Assembly: GCA_965243345.1 (NCBI GenBank)
Contig: CBDEUR010000003.1
Coordinates: forward strand, 2,418,001-2,482,000
Origin: Bin52 sp965243345
GTDB lineage: Bacteria; Pseudomonadota; Alphaproteobacteria; Thalassobaculales; Thalassobaculaceae
Reading direction: 5' to 3'
DNA: 64,000 nt
Part shown: positions 1-10,462 of the stretch, piece by piece
How the letters are laid out: the number at the start of each line of letters is the position of its first letter
How positions within the stretch are numbered: the first letter of the stretch is position 1
The notes under the pieces: model-generated
Told to the model about the DNA's origin: nothing
What the model saw: the letters and a program-made list of their open reading frames with translations, nothing else
Database searches by the model: none
Translations under genes and position numbers: made by a program

Positions 1-126
1 CAGCGTGTCCGGGTGCGGATCGACCTTGCCAACGGATCCTCCCGCCTGAAGCCGGGAATGATGGTCGAGATCTATGTCGACGACGGGACCGCGGCGCGGC
101 TCGCACCCTGGCTGACATGGCCGTGA
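1..126 (+). CDS. HlyD/EmrA-family membrane fusion protein, C-terminal end only
   Basis: The window opens inside a reading frame that ends in TGA at 124-126. The last 41 residues contain the LKPGMMVEI pattern typical of the final beta strand of HlyD/EmrA periplasmic adaptor proteins. Such adaptors connect an inner-membrane exporter to the outer membrane. The stop overlaps the start of the EmrB-type exporter by 10 bases, so the two are almost certainly one operon and one efflux system. The N-terminal part lies outside the window. Confidence 0.7.
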   Translation, partial: QRVRVRIDLANGSSRLKPGMMVEIYVDDGTAARLAPWLTWP

Positions 127-1706
127 GCGAAGTCACGCCACCCCGCATCGCCAGCAGGATCGGCATTTCCGTCACCGCGATGCTGGCGATGATCGCCATG
201 ATCATGTCGTCGACCATGGTCAACGTCGCCATCCCCGACATCATGGGCGCGTTCGGAATCGGACAGGACCAGGCGCACTGGATATCGACCGGCTTCCTGT
301 CGGCGATGACGGCGGGCATGCTGCTCAATGCCTGGCTGGTGACCAGTTTCGGACCGCGCAACGTCTTCATCGCCGCGCTGGCCGTGTTCTGCCTCACCGC
401 CTTTGCCGCCCAGTATGCACCCACCTTCGCCGGGGTGGTGTTCGCCCGGTTCGCCCAGGGACTGTGCGCCGGGCTCATCCAGCCACTCGCCATGACCACC
501 GTGTTCCTGGCCTACCCGCCGGAGCAGCGGCCCGTCGCCATGGGGTGGATCGGGATGGGCATCGTGTTCGGCCCCACCATCGGTCCGGTCCTCGGCGGAT
601 TCATCGTCGACATCGCCCACTGGCGCCTGGTGTTCGCGGCACCGGTCCCGGTGATGGCACTGGCGGCAGCCCTGGCCGCGGTGTACCTGCCGGGGCGCAG
701 CGACGACGGACCGGCGGCACCGTTCAACCTCACGAGTTTCGTGCTGGTAACCGGATCACTGATGCTGCTGCTCACCGGGATCACCCTTGGACAGCGCGAG
801 GGCTGGTCCGACAGCACCGTGTTCCTGCTGCTGTTCACCGCCTGTCTCGCGATGCTCAGCTTCATGATCCGTGAATTCCGCAGCCGGGCGCCGCTGTTGC
901 AGCTCAGGCTGTTCGCCTACCGCACCTACGTCGCATCGGCGATCGTTGCCTTCATCTTCGGAGCCGGAATGTTCGGATCGCTGTACGTCGTGCCGGTGAT
1001 GGTCCAGACCGTCCAGGGCTACACCGCACTCAAGGCCGGACTGATGCTGCTGCCCGGCGGCCTGGTCGCGATGGTCACCTTCCCGGTTGCCGGAATGCTC
1101 TCGGGCCGGTTCCCTGTCGCCCATACCATCACGGTCGGCCTCGGCATCTTCGCGCTCTCGTGCCTGCTGCTGGCGAGCGCCGGCATGCTGACCGACTTCT
1201 GGGCCATGGCGCTGCTGGTGGCCTTCGGCCGGATCGGACTCGGACTGGTGATCCCGCCGCTCAACCTGTCGGCCATGAGCGCGGTCCCCCGCGACCTCGT
1301 CGCCTATGCCGCCGGAACCCTGAACTTCATCCGCATGACCGGCGCCTCGCTCGGCGTGAGCATCCTCGCGCTGGTCCTCGACACCCGGATCACGGGGCAC
1401 GGTCTCGAACTCGCGACGTCCCAGACCGCCGGCAACGGAACCGGCATGGCGATGATCGGGACGATCTCGCGCGAACTTGCCGCAACCGGGCTGACCGAGC
1501 ACCAGCGCGTCATGGCCTCGACGGCCTGGCTGCGCGAGGCCCTGATGCTCAAGGCCAACGAACTCGCCTTCCAGGACGGGTTCATGGTCCTGGTCGGCCT
1601 GTTCATCGTGGCCATGGCGAGCACCATGGTCCTGCTGCGGCGACCGCGCGACCTGTCGTCGGTTCAGTCGAGTTCGGGCTCGGCACCGGCAGGCAGCGGA
1701 ACCTGA
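117..1706 (+). CDS. EmrB/QacA-type MFS drug exporter (DHA2 family)
   Basis: The 529-residue protein has the length and hydrophobic pattern of 14-helix DHA2 proton/drug antiporters. The N-terminal half carries the ANVAIPDI-like segment seen here as MVNVAIPDIMGAF (about residues 38-50), then QAHWISTGF and a FARFAQGLCAG segment, all usual for the family. It starts with ATG inside the end of the adaptor gene (10-base overlap), giving the familiar EmrA-EmrB pair that pumps toxic compounds from the inner membrane through an adaptor and an outer-membrane channel. Its 3' end overlaps the convergent gene on the other strand by about 40 bases. Substrate unknown. Confidence 0.9.
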   Translation: MAVSEVTPPRIASRIGISVTAMLAMIAMIMSSTMVNVAIPDIMGAFGIGQDQAHWISTGFLSAMTAGMLLNAWLVTSFGPRNVFIAALAVFCLTAFAAQYAPTFAGVVFARFAQGLCAGLIQPLAMTTVFLAYPPEQRPVAMGWIGMGIVFGPTIGPVLGGFIVDIAHWRLVFAAPVPVMALAAALAAVYLPGRSDDGPAAPFNLTSFVLVTGSLMLLLTGITLGQREGWSDSTVFLLLFTACLAMLSFMIREFRSRAPLLQLRLFAYRTYVASAIVAFIFGAGMFGSLYVVPVMVQTVQGYTALKAGLMLLPGGLVAMVTFPVAGMLSGRFPVAHTITVGLGIFALSCLLLASAGMLTDFWAMALLVAFGRIGLGLVIPPLNLSAMSAVPRDLVAYAAGTLNFIRMTGASLGVSILALVLDTRITGHGLELATSQTAGNGTGMAMIGTISRELAATGLTEHQRVMASTAWLREALMLKANELAFQDGFMVLVGLFIVAMASTMVLLRRPRDLSSVQSSSGSAPAGSGT

Positions 1707-2212
1707 AACGCGTTCAGCGTCATCGAGATCAGGGTGTAGTAGCCGAGGATGCCTACGAGGTCGACAACACCCGCCTCGCCCAGCAGTTCCACCGCCTCGG
1801 AATAGGTCCGGTCGCTGATCCGGTGGTCGCGGTGCATCTGGGTCGCGACATCGTAGACGATGCGCTGGTCATCACTCGCGAACTCGGGGACCCGGCGCTG
1901 GCGCACCGCTTCCACCAGCTGCGGATCAAGACCGGCCTCGAGCCCGATGCGCTTGTGCGCCCACCACTCGAACTCCGCGCCCCAGAACCGGCCGGTGACC
2001 AGGATGGCGAGTTCCGACAGCTGCGTCGGCAGCGAGGTCTCGAACCGGCAGAACTGGCCGAGACGCTGTGCCTTGTCGGCAAGTTCCGGACTGGTGAGCC
2101 AGACGGCGAGCGGACCCTGGAGCTTCCCGCGCGGACCGGAAACGATATCGTCGTGAACGGCGCGCTGCTCCGGTGTCATCTGCTCGAGCGAAGGCGGCTG
2201 CAATCGGGTCAT
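1664..2212 (-). CDS. carboxymuconolactone decarboxylase (CMD/AhpD-like) family protein
   Basis: A 182-residue all-helical protein of the CMD family. The middle part (SELAILVTGRFWGAEFEWWAH, split here only for description) matches the conserved helix of family members that act as decarboxylases or peroxidase-like proteins. The catalytic CxxC of AhpD-type peroxidases is absent, so a thiol peroxidase role is unlikely. It lies 12 bases downstream of a GST-like gene on the same strand and the two may be co-transcribed. It is convergent with, and overlaps, the MFS gene. Substrate unknown. Confidence 0.8.
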   Translation of the reverse strand: MTRLQPPSLEQMTPEQRAVHDDIVSGPRGKLQGPLAVWLTSPELADKAQRLGQFCRFETSLPTQLSELAILVTGRFWGAEFEWWAHKRIGLEAGLDPQLVEAVRQRRVPEFASDDQRIVYDVATQMHRDHRISDRTYSEAVELLGEAGVVDLVGILGYYTLISMTLNAFQVPLPAGAEPELD

Positions 2213-2224
2213 CGTCAGTCTCCC

Positions 2225-2920
2225 TCAGACCGGAAAGCCGGGTTCGGTCCGCGGCATGGCATCGTGCAGGTCAAGCATGCGCTCCCGCCAGGCGTGGACC
2301 GGGTCATCATCGTCGAGCAGGCGGAATCCGCTGACCCCGCGCGCCCACATGAAGGCACCGAACACGGCGTAATCGGCATATCCGGGTCCGGGCCCGGCGA
2401 GGAACCCGCCCGCCTCGACGCTCTTGCGCACCGGGTAGAGCGCGCGCTTGAGCTCGGTGCGCGCCGCGTCGCGTCCCTCGGCCATGGCCTCGAGCGTGGT
2501 GCCGAACCGGGCCTCCCTGGAGCGCCGGAAATACTCGTGATCGGCCGGATCGAGCACGGCGGGAATGTCGGAGACGACGCATCGGGCGACCAGGGGATGC
2601 AGCTGGCTGTCGGTCCACGCGGCGACGAAGCGGGCAGCGGTGACCCCGGTGGGCGCGAACAGCGATGGCTCCCGCGCGTGGGCCCTGTCGAGGTGGAGCG
2701 CGATCTGCCAGCTGTCGGGCACCACCGTGCCCTCGTCAACGATCACCGGGACCTGTTCCTGGCCGGAGAACACGAGCTTGTGCTTCTGGGAAAACGTTAC
2801 CCGCTCGACCGTGGCGCCGGCCTCGAGACCCTTGTGCGCAAGCGCCATGCGCACCCGCCAGCCGAACGGGCTGAACCGGCGGCCGTCGCCGCCTGCCAGG
2901 TCATAGAACGTGATCGCCAT
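2225..2920 (-). CDS. glutathione S-transferase family protein
   Basis: 231 residues with an N-terminal thioredoxin-like GST domain (about 1-85; MAITFYDLAG, then QVPVIVDEG, the loop with the cis-proline that binds glutathione) and a C-terminal helical domain. I place the start at the ATG complementary to 2918-2920, because the reading frame upstream of it has no protein-like character. It precedes the CMD-family gene on the same strand with a 12-base gap. GSTs conjugate glutathione to electrophiles or act as reductases or isomerases; nothing here identifies the substrate. Confidence 0.8.
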   Translation of the reverse strand: MAITFYDLAGGDGRRFSPFGWRVRMALAHKGLEAGATVERVTFSQKHKLVFSGQEQVPVIVDEGTVVPDSWQIALHLDRAHAREPSLFAPTGVTAARFVAAWTDSQLHPLVARCVVSDIPAVLDPADHEYFRRSREARFGTTLEAMAEGRDAARTELKRALYPVRKSVEAGGFLAGPGPGYADYAVFGAFMWARGVSGFRLLDDDDPVHAWRERMLDLHDAMPRTEPGFPV

Positions 2921-3073
2921 GCCACCGCTCCCGCAGGTCCGCACTACTGGTTCGCGGCACAGAGCTACCATGTTGCGCGGGGACCGCAAAGTCCGGTTCC
3001 CGCTGACCGGACCGGGCGGCAGGTGCCGGTGTCGAACGCCCCTTCCCTTCCAAATGCCAGCAATGGCGGAATA

Positions 3074-3310
3074 CGGGCCGGCGCGCAGATCGACCTTCTG
3101 CTCCACCTGCCCGACCGCCGCCCCTGGGCGATAGAGGTCAAGCGAAGCGCAGCACCCCGAGCCGGCACGGGCTTGGAGATCGCGGCCTGCGACATCGGAG
3201 CGGACGAGCGGTTCGTCGTGCATCCCGGACGGGAGACCTTCCCGCTCTCCTCGACCACGACTGCGGTCCCGCTCGCACACCTGATGATGCGGCTTGCGGC
3301 CATCGGCTGA
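3074..3310 (+). pseudogene. C-terminal remnant of a DUF4143-type AAA ATPase
   Basis: In one frame ending at the TGA of 3308-3310, about 78 codons match the C-terminal domain of the AAA/DUF4143 proteins: AGAQIDLLL, then WAIEVKRS, then ERFVVHPG. The D...ExK spacing resembles the PD-(D/E)XK fold of this domain. No Walker A/B ATPase part exists upstream; that space is taken by the GST gene on the other strand. This is a decayed tail, not a working gene. Full-length relatives are often found near toxin-antitoxin and defence genes. Confidence 0.6.
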
Positions 3311-3702
3311 GCCCCGGGAGCGCAGGGGCGCTGGCACCCGCTCGTTCAGCGCACGCGGCGCAGAGTGACAGGTGGCGGCAAGACTGCGTCAGACAGGGAC
3401 TGCTGCACTGCCCTCGCCGAGGCGATGCAGCCTGCACTTCCTGACCGGTGTTTCCTGCATGGCCAGGTGCGGGGTCGGGAAGGCACGTCCGATTGCGGAT
3501 GGCGCTTTCGCCTCGCCGCCGGAGGCAGGGGTGCATCGCGTGAAGCAGTCGTCCCCGGTCAGGGCGGCCCACTGGCTGCCGTGGCAGCGGCGATCCGCCG
3601 CCCGACACCTGCGCACCTTCCCCTGGGCCAGCCCGGACATGGCGCAACGGCATGCCCGGTTGAACGCCGCGGAAACCCCGGCTATTTGAGCCGGAGCCAA
3701 AT
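3311..3702. other. non-coding stretch upstream of recQ
   Basis: About 390 bases with no reading frame that looks like a protein on either strand. No clear promoter, repeat or RNA gene was seen. It separates the DUF4143 remnant from recQ. Confidence 0.5.
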
Positions 3703-3714
3703 GGAGCGACACCG

Positions 3715-5559
<1,845 letters not shown>

Positions 5560-6308
5560 GCCGGGCATGGCGTCGGGTTGACGCCGGGACGTGGGAACGA
5601 AGCCGAAGGAACCGTCATTTCCCGGATATCGGAGCAGACCCGCGAGTTCTCCTGTGCCGCTTTCGGACCGCACTTTCGCGCAACTTTCGCTCACGGCCCT
5701 GTCACGGGGCGAAGAACCGGACGACACAGGGGATATCCTGGCCGGAGGAACCGGCGTCACGCGGGGCGCCTTTTGCACGTCGCATGCTGGCCGCGTGCCT
5801 TCCCGCCAGGGCGCTTCCCGCCACCGCGATGCAGATTCCCGACGCGGCGGACCATGCCGAGTTCATGGCGTCCGCAGCGGATCTCGCCGGGTTCGAAAGC
5901 GGCCTGGCGCTCCGCGAAACGGCGTGCAATCCCCGGCACCGGGCTTGCGTTGCTGCTCAAGGGAACTCATCGGACCTCCGCCCGGAAAGGAATTTACGGG
6001 GTTCGATTACCACCACCCGAGGGACGCCTCGCGCGTCCCTGTACCTTGCAACGCCCCGGCATTCCGCGTCCTTGTCGGTGACGCCCGGGATGCCCGAATA
6101 ACGGGCGATCACCCGAAATGCCATCTCCGCGTCCGTCTCGACGACCCGAGCCTTTCGGAGCCCTTCACCGCCGCCTTGGTCGCCTCCGGGGAGGGTGATC
6201 GGGCGCAACTCGTCTGGAACAGGCGGCGGAAGTAGCAACATGAGCATCACACTCGTGGTCGAGCTGTTCGGTTCCGGTTGCAGGGGATCACGGGGCGTGA
6301 TACAAAAT
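5560..6308. other. non-coding or unrecognised stretch between recQ and abiE
   Basis: About 750 bases. Open frames exist on both strands (for example the plus-strand frame ending at 6235 and a minus-strand frame 5957-6316), but none has a start with a ribosome-binding site or a family I recognise. The plus-strand frame from about 5985 to 6235 reads somewhat like a protein tail and may be a remnant. Confidence 0.4.
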
Positions 6309-6334
6309 CTCGGCATTTATGCGTTATTGCCGAG
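6309..6334. promoter_or_regulatory. inverted repeat, probable abiE operator
   Basis: Perfect 7-base arms CTCGGCA (6309-6315) and TGCCGAG (6328-6334) are separated by 12 bases and lie 10 bases before the abiEi start codon. AbiEi-type antitoxins are known to bind inverted repeats ahead of their own operon and repress it. The position and symmetry fit that role. The link is inferred. Confidence 0.5.
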
Positions 6335-6344
6335 CATACGGAAC

Positions 6345-6959
6345 ATGGCAGAAACGACTCAACGAACTCTGAAGGATCGTGCGATCACCGTCGCCAGGGA
6401 GCGCGGTATCGCGCGCGCGCGCGATTTCGATGCGGCGGGCATTCCGCGCGCCTACCTGCGGAGGCTGCGGGATGAGGGGCTTCTGGTGCGTATGGGGCGC
6501 GGCCTCTATCAGCTTGCCGATGCGGAATGGTCCGAGGGCCACAGCCTTGCTGAAGCCGCTCGGGCCGTGCCCCACGGTGTTACCTGCCTGCTCTCCGCGC
6601 TCAGCTTCCACGAACTCACGACGCAACTGCCACATCAGGTGTGGATGCTGATCGGTCACAAGAAGTGGGCGCCGAAGAACCCGCCGGTGTCCCTGCGAAT
6701 CATCCGGGCCACAGGCGACGCCCTGACCGCCGGGGTGGAGTGGCACACAATCGAGCAGGTGGAAGTACCTGTCACCAATCCCGCCAAGACGGTGGCTGAC
6801 TGCTTCAAATACCGCAGCCAGGTCGGTCTCGATGTCGCCATTGAGGCACTCAGAGACTGTCTCCGAAGCCGCCGCGCCACGGTTGATGACATTTGGCATT
6901 TCGCCGCCATCGACCGTATGCAGAACGTGATGCGGCCCTATATCGAGGCCACGGTATGA
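6345..6959 (+). CDS. abiEi: AbiEi-type antitoxin / transcriptional regulator
   Basis: 204 residues. The N-terminal winged-helix part (about 1-60; RARDFDAAGIPRAYLRRLRDEG, then GLYQLADAE) and the following SALSFHELTT segment are typical of AbiEi/COG5340 antitoxins, which neutralise the AbiEii nucleotidyltransferase toxin and repress the operon (type IV toxin-antitoxin). The ATG at 6345 is chosen because it follows the palindromic operator and starts the conserved domain. It overlaps abiEii by 4 bases (ATGA), so the two are translationally coupled. The system can act as abortive phage defence. Confidence 0.85.
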   Translation: MAETTQRTLKDRAITVARERGIARARDFDAAGIPRAYLRRLRDEGLLVRMGRGLYQLADAEWSEGHSLAEAARAVPHGVTCLLSALSFHELTTQLPHQVWMLIGHKKWAPKNPPVSLRIIRATGDALTAGVEWHTIEQVEVPVTNPAKTVADCFKYRSQVGLDVAIEALRDCLRSRRATVDDIWHFAAIDRMQNVMRPYIEATV

Positions 6960-7876
6960 CCCCGAAACCTTCCCTCAGGAATGTCGGTGCCTCGGTCAGG
7001 GCTCGTCTCACCCGGCGCGCGAGCGAACGCAAGGAAAACGTCCAGCTTGCGCTCACGCGCTATGCCATGGAGCGGCTTCTCTACCGGCTGAGCGTCTCGG
7101 TCTATAGCGGGCAATTGGTCCTCAAAGGCGCCATGCTGTTCAGCCTCTGGGCACCCACGCCCTATCGGGCGACCGGCGACCTCGACCTTCCGGGATATGG
7201 TGACGCCGCGCCGGAGCGTATCGCCACAACCTTCCAGGAGATCTGCAGCATCGACTTCGCGGATGACGGCGTCGTCTTCAAGCCGGAGACGCTGCGGGCA
7301 GAGATGGCTCGGGCCGACGACGAACATAGCGGCGTTCGGCTCACGATGATCGCCCAGATTGCTGGCGCGCGCCTGCCAATCCAGGTTGACATCGGCTTTG
7401 GTGACGTGGTGACGCCGGGCGTGCTGGAGATCGACTATCCTTCTCTGCTCAACATGCCGGCGCCGCGGCTTCGGGCCTATCCACCCGAGACAGTCGTGGC
7501 TGAGAAGTTCCAGGCGCTGGTCGCGCTCGGCATGCTCAACAGCCGGATGAAGGACTTCTTCGACCTCTGGGCTATCTCCCGGACGTTCTCTTTCGACGGC
7601 GGTGTCCTTGCCGACGCTATCGCTGCGACCTTCGAGCGTCGCCATACGGATATCCCCACAGACACACCTGTCGCCCTGACGCCGGCCTTCGCAGAAAATG
7701 TCGCGAAGCAGGCGCAATGGCGGGGGTTCCTGCGCCGAACTGCGATTGCCATGGCGCCCGGCCCGTTTGCGGAATTGCAAGGCACTGTGGCCGCGTTCGT
7801 GCTGCCGCCCACCCATGCTCTTGTCGCTGGCAAGGCCTTCGACGGGAAATGGCACGCGGGTGGCCCATGGAAATGA
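6956..7876 (+). CDS. abiEii: AbiEii-type nucleotidyltransferase toxin
   Basis: 306 residues of the AbiEii/AbiGii family. Motif I/II is visible as KGAMLFSLW followed by RATGDLDL, with the metal-binding D75 and D77, and the later conserved block ETVVAEKF...KDFFDLW (about 179-205) supplies the K and D residues of the nucleotide-transfer site. The family transfers a nucleotide to cellular targets and stops growth unless AbiEi is present. The gene appears intact and overlaps the antitoxin by 4 bases. The broken tcmP-like sequence just downstream suggests a decaying defence patch. Confidence 0.87.
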   Translation: MTPKPSLRNVGASVRARLTRRASERKENVQLALTRYAMERLLYRLSVSVYSGQLVLKGAMLFSLWAPTPYRATGDLDLPGYGDAAPERIATTFQEICSIDFADDGVVFKPETLRAEMARADDEHSGVRLTMIAQIAGARLPIQVDIGFGDVVTPGVLEIDYPSLLNMPAPRLRAYPPETVVAEKFQALVALGMLNSRMKDFFDLWAISRTFSFDGGVLADAIAATFERRHTDIPTDTPVALTPAFAENVAKQAQWRGFLRRTAIAMAPGPFAELQGTVAAFVLPPTHALVAGKAFDGKWHAGGPWK

Positions 7877-8033
7877 GCCGCCATGCTGGTCCGCAAGACC
7901 GCGTTGAGGGTGCCTCATATGGCTTGTGGTTCTCGGTTTCTGCTCATTCCACACCTGCAGGCGTTGAAATTGTTCTCTTATTGTTCCGTTCTGCCGTAAC
8001 GCCGAGGCGACAGCAGGGCGACGTTGCTCGCAG

Positions 8034-8357
8034 ATGAAGGCAAGGAAATTCTTCGAGGAACGCTCGGACCAGTCCGAGGTAAAGGCGCCAACTGTCACGA
8101 ACTACTTCTTCACTTGGGCGCGAGCGATAATGCCGACCGCCGCCATGCACGGCGGCAAAATCGCTCTTGCGAGACAAAACTGCTCCAGCCATACGGAATA
8201 CTCCGGGACTTGGCGCATCAGCCTCGATGCTGTTGCCCGCACACGCCGGTTCAGGCATTGCCATTGGCTTCCGCGAGAAGTACAAGACGGACCTCCTGGA
8301 TGTCCTCAACAATCGCATTGCTTTAGTTTTCGAAGAGTGCAAGCGAGCGCTCCATGA
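8034..8357 (+). pseudogene. N-terminal remnant of a three-Cys-motif partner protein (TcmP-like)
   Basis: The first 45 or so codons (8034 to about 8165) match the start of TcmP proteins as I know them: FFEERSDQSEVKA, then an aromatic-rich YFFTWARAIMPTA stretch and HGGKIA. In the family this is followed by an IDLFAGPG-type motif, which is missing here; the frame loses all similarity and ends at 8357. The rest of the roughly 350-residue protein is absent. This is a truncated or frameshifted relic next to the AbiE pair. The match is from memory and needs a profile search. Confidence 0.45.
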
Positions 8358-8400
8358 CGTGCATCCTGCGTTGCCACTTGAACCTGTTCGCGTCCTCGCC

Positions 8401-8955
8401 ATGACCGTACTGTTCACGCCAAGTGCCGAGTTCTTGCCGGGTTACGTCGCAGCGCTCGAACGGGGCTGGTCGCCGGACACCCTGCGGCCGCAAGCCGCGG
8501 CAGAGCATCTGGCCCTGATACGGCAGGATCCCGATGCCTTTCTCGCGCACCAGAACGACCCGGAGGGCAAAGGCCCTCCGGTGACGCTCGTCGACGGCTC
8601 TGTCGTGCCGCGCCTGCCATGCCTTGGCCGCTGGATCCACAAGGACGGGTTCGCCGGAAGGATCAGCCTGCGCTGGCAGCCCGGCACCGAAGCGCTGCCC
8701 CCGACCTGTCCTGGTCACGTCGGGTACGCCGTCGTGCCCTGGCGGCGGCGCGAAGGGCTGGCCAGCGCCGCCTTGATCGAGCTGCTGCCATCGGCCCGCG
8801 CACTTGGCATCGCGCATGTCGATCTTGCGACCGACACCGACAACCCGGCCTCCATCGCGGTGATCGAGAAGGCGGGGGGATTCCTGGTCGGAGAGTTCGA
8901 GACCCCGGCGCAACTGGGCGGCGGTACACATGTCCTGTTCCGGATCGAACTGTAG
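8401..8955 (+). CDS. GNAT family N-acetyltransferase
   Basis: 184 residues. The C-terminal half has the acetyl-CoA binding segment of GNAT enzymes (GYAVVPWRRREGLAS, with the R-x-x-G/A pattern, about residues 105-120) and the following DLATDTDNPASIAVIEKAGG stretch that marks the end of the fold. The frame is open further upstream to 8167, but ATG 8401 (MTVLFTPSAEF) begins the recognisable domain. These enzymes acetylate small amines, antibiotics or proteins; the target is not visible. It stands alone on the plus strand. Confidence 0.75.
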   Translation: MTVLFTPSAEFLPGYVAALERGWSPDTLRPQAAAEHLALIRQDPDAFLAHQNDPEGKGPPVTLVDGSVVPRLPCLGRWIHKDGFAGRISLRWQPGTEALPPTCPGHVGYAVVPWRRREGLASAALIELLPSARALGIAHVDLATDTDNPASIAVIEKAGGFLVGEFETPAQLGGGTHVLFRIEL

Positions 8956-9183
8956 GCATCCATCGAATCCGCGGTCCGGCAGCGGCGCTGCACCCATCCT
9001 CACGAGGATGTGACTCAGAGAGCGGACGTCCTGAACTGCTCGAAGGCCGCCCAAGTTCGACGCCATGCCCGTCGCACGTGAAGCCAGGCAGGTTTCGATG
9101 GCCGATCTCCGTCACTGCTGACACTTCGCTGTCAGGAGGCCACCTCGATACTCCCGTTCGAGTCACCGGATGCGGAGATCGTC

Positions 9184-10050
9184 GTGGTCCAGAACGCCAG
9201 GGAGCAGGTCCTGCTCGGTCGCGTCCTCGTTGCGCTGTCGGCGCTCGCGTGGAGCGCGGCGGGGATCTTCACCAAGGGTGTGGAGGCGGACGTCTGGACA
9301 ATACTGCACTGGCGAGGGCTCCTGGCCGGAGCCGTGATGTCGGCATGGCTCGGGTGGCACCGGGGTCGGGACCGGCTCGCGGACTGGAAGCGCCTTGGCT
9401 GGCCGGGATGGTCGGCTGCAACCGTCAGCAGTGGAGCGACGGTCTGCTGCATCGCCGCGTTCAAGAACACCGCTGTCGCCAACGTGGCAATCGTCTACGC
9501 CGCCGCGCCCTTCGCCGCCGCCATTGCGTGGATCTGGCTGCGCGAGACGCCCGGTCTCGTCACCCTGGTTTCGGCCGGGCTTTGCCTCTCCGGTGTCGCG
9601 GTCATGGTGGGAGGATCGACGGGCACTCCGGATCTGGTCGGTGACCTGCTGGCTCTTGGCATGACGGCGCTGATGGCATCGATGATGGTCATCATGCGGC
9701 GCCATCCCAACCGACCGATGACCCTGGCGGCGGGTCCGGTCTCGTGTTTCCAGCTCGTCGCGATAGCCTGGATCGTGGGCGCTCAATTCGTCGTAACCGC
9801 GCGTGAGCTGGTGCTGCTGGCTGGTTTCGGCACCGTTCATGCGGCCGCCTCGGTGCTGCTGGCTGAAGGGGTGCTGCGGATCCGGGCTGCCGAGGCCGCC
9901 CTGATCGGCGCACTGGAGGTGCCGTTGGCGCCCCTGTGGAGCTGGCTGATTCGCTTCGAGATCCCGCGCATGCCGACCGTTGCCGGCGGGGCCGTCGTGC
10001 TCGCAACGCTCGCCTGGTACCTGGGTCGCGAGATCTGCGTCAGAACCTGA
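9184..10050 (+). CDS. EamA/DMT-superfamily transporter
   Basis: 288 residues with about ten hydrophobic helices arranged as two EamA repeats, the usual build of drug/metabolite exporters. GTG 9184 is taken as start because GGAG (9174-9177) lies 6 bases upstream and the first helix begins at about residue 14. Family members export amino acids, purines or other metabolites. Nothing in the neighbourhood indicates the substrate. The stop codon sits inside a perfect hairpin. Confidence 0.82.
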   Translation: MVQNAREQVLLGRVLVALSALAWSAAGIFTKGVEADVWTILHWRGLLAGAVMSAWLGWHRGRDRLADWKRLGWPGWSAATVSSGATVCCIAAFKNTAVANVAIVYAAAPFAAAIAWIWLRETPGLVTLVSAGLCLSGVAVMVGGSTGTPDLVGDLLALGMTALMASMMVIMRRHPNRPMTLAAGPVSCFQLVAIAWIVGAQFVVTARELVLLAGFGTVHAAASVLLAEGVLRIRAAEAALIGALEVPLAPLWSWLIRFEIPRMPTVAGGAVVLATLAWYLGREICVRT

Positions 10051-10053
10051 CGC
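10037..10053 (+). terminator. 7-bp hairpin over the stop codon of the DMT gene
   Basis: GCGTCAG (10037-10043), loop AAC, CTGACGC (10047-10053). The stem is perfect and contains the TGA stop. No T-run follows, so it is at best a weak terminator or an RNA-stability element. Confidence 0.3.
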
Positions 10054-10462
10054 TCCTCCATCCGCGCCGGGTTTCCGCACTGGCGGCACGCTCGAACAGG
10101 CCATCGGGTGGCGCGGCCCCGGCCCGCGCGGAACCGCCGCGCCCGAAGGATGATCGGTGGCTGCCGAATGCCCTGGTTGCGTAGGGGAGCGTTGCGGATA
10201 GCCGGTCTCCATCGCTCGCCTCGACCAAATGCCGGTCTCGGTAGTTGCGAGCCGCCGCAACCGAAGTACACCCGAGATCCGATACCGTCCGACGTCGCCT
10301 TTCGGCGTGCAGCTCCGGGACCGGCGTCCGCCCGGATCTGCAACGCGGCGGTGGCACGGCTCCCGGCGCGGGGGCTTATCCCGCGCCGCACTACCGGCCA
10401 TGGTGCCAACGCAGTGTACGGTTTCAATTCACCAGGCCCCTCTCTTGGGTGGCGTATTCCGA
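10054..10462. other. intergenic stretch holding one copy of a 35-bp repeat
   Basis: About 410 bases without a convincing gene. It contains one copy (10219-10253) of a 35-bp sequence that recurs at 46061-46095. The rest shows nothing recognisable. Confidence 0.5.
10219..10253. repeat. 35-bp dispersed repeat, copy 1
   Basis: Matches 46061-46095 at 31 of 35 positions in the same orientation. The four differences (positions 7, 14, 20 and 25) are all C/T or A/G transitions. Both copies lie between genes. Confidence 0.6.

Noticed and set aside
1160..3310. Very long open frame on the plus strand over the MFS, CMD and GST genes
   Set aside because: It runs through three genes with clear families on other frames. 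Only its last 78 codons look like a protein and are reported as the DUF4143 remnant.
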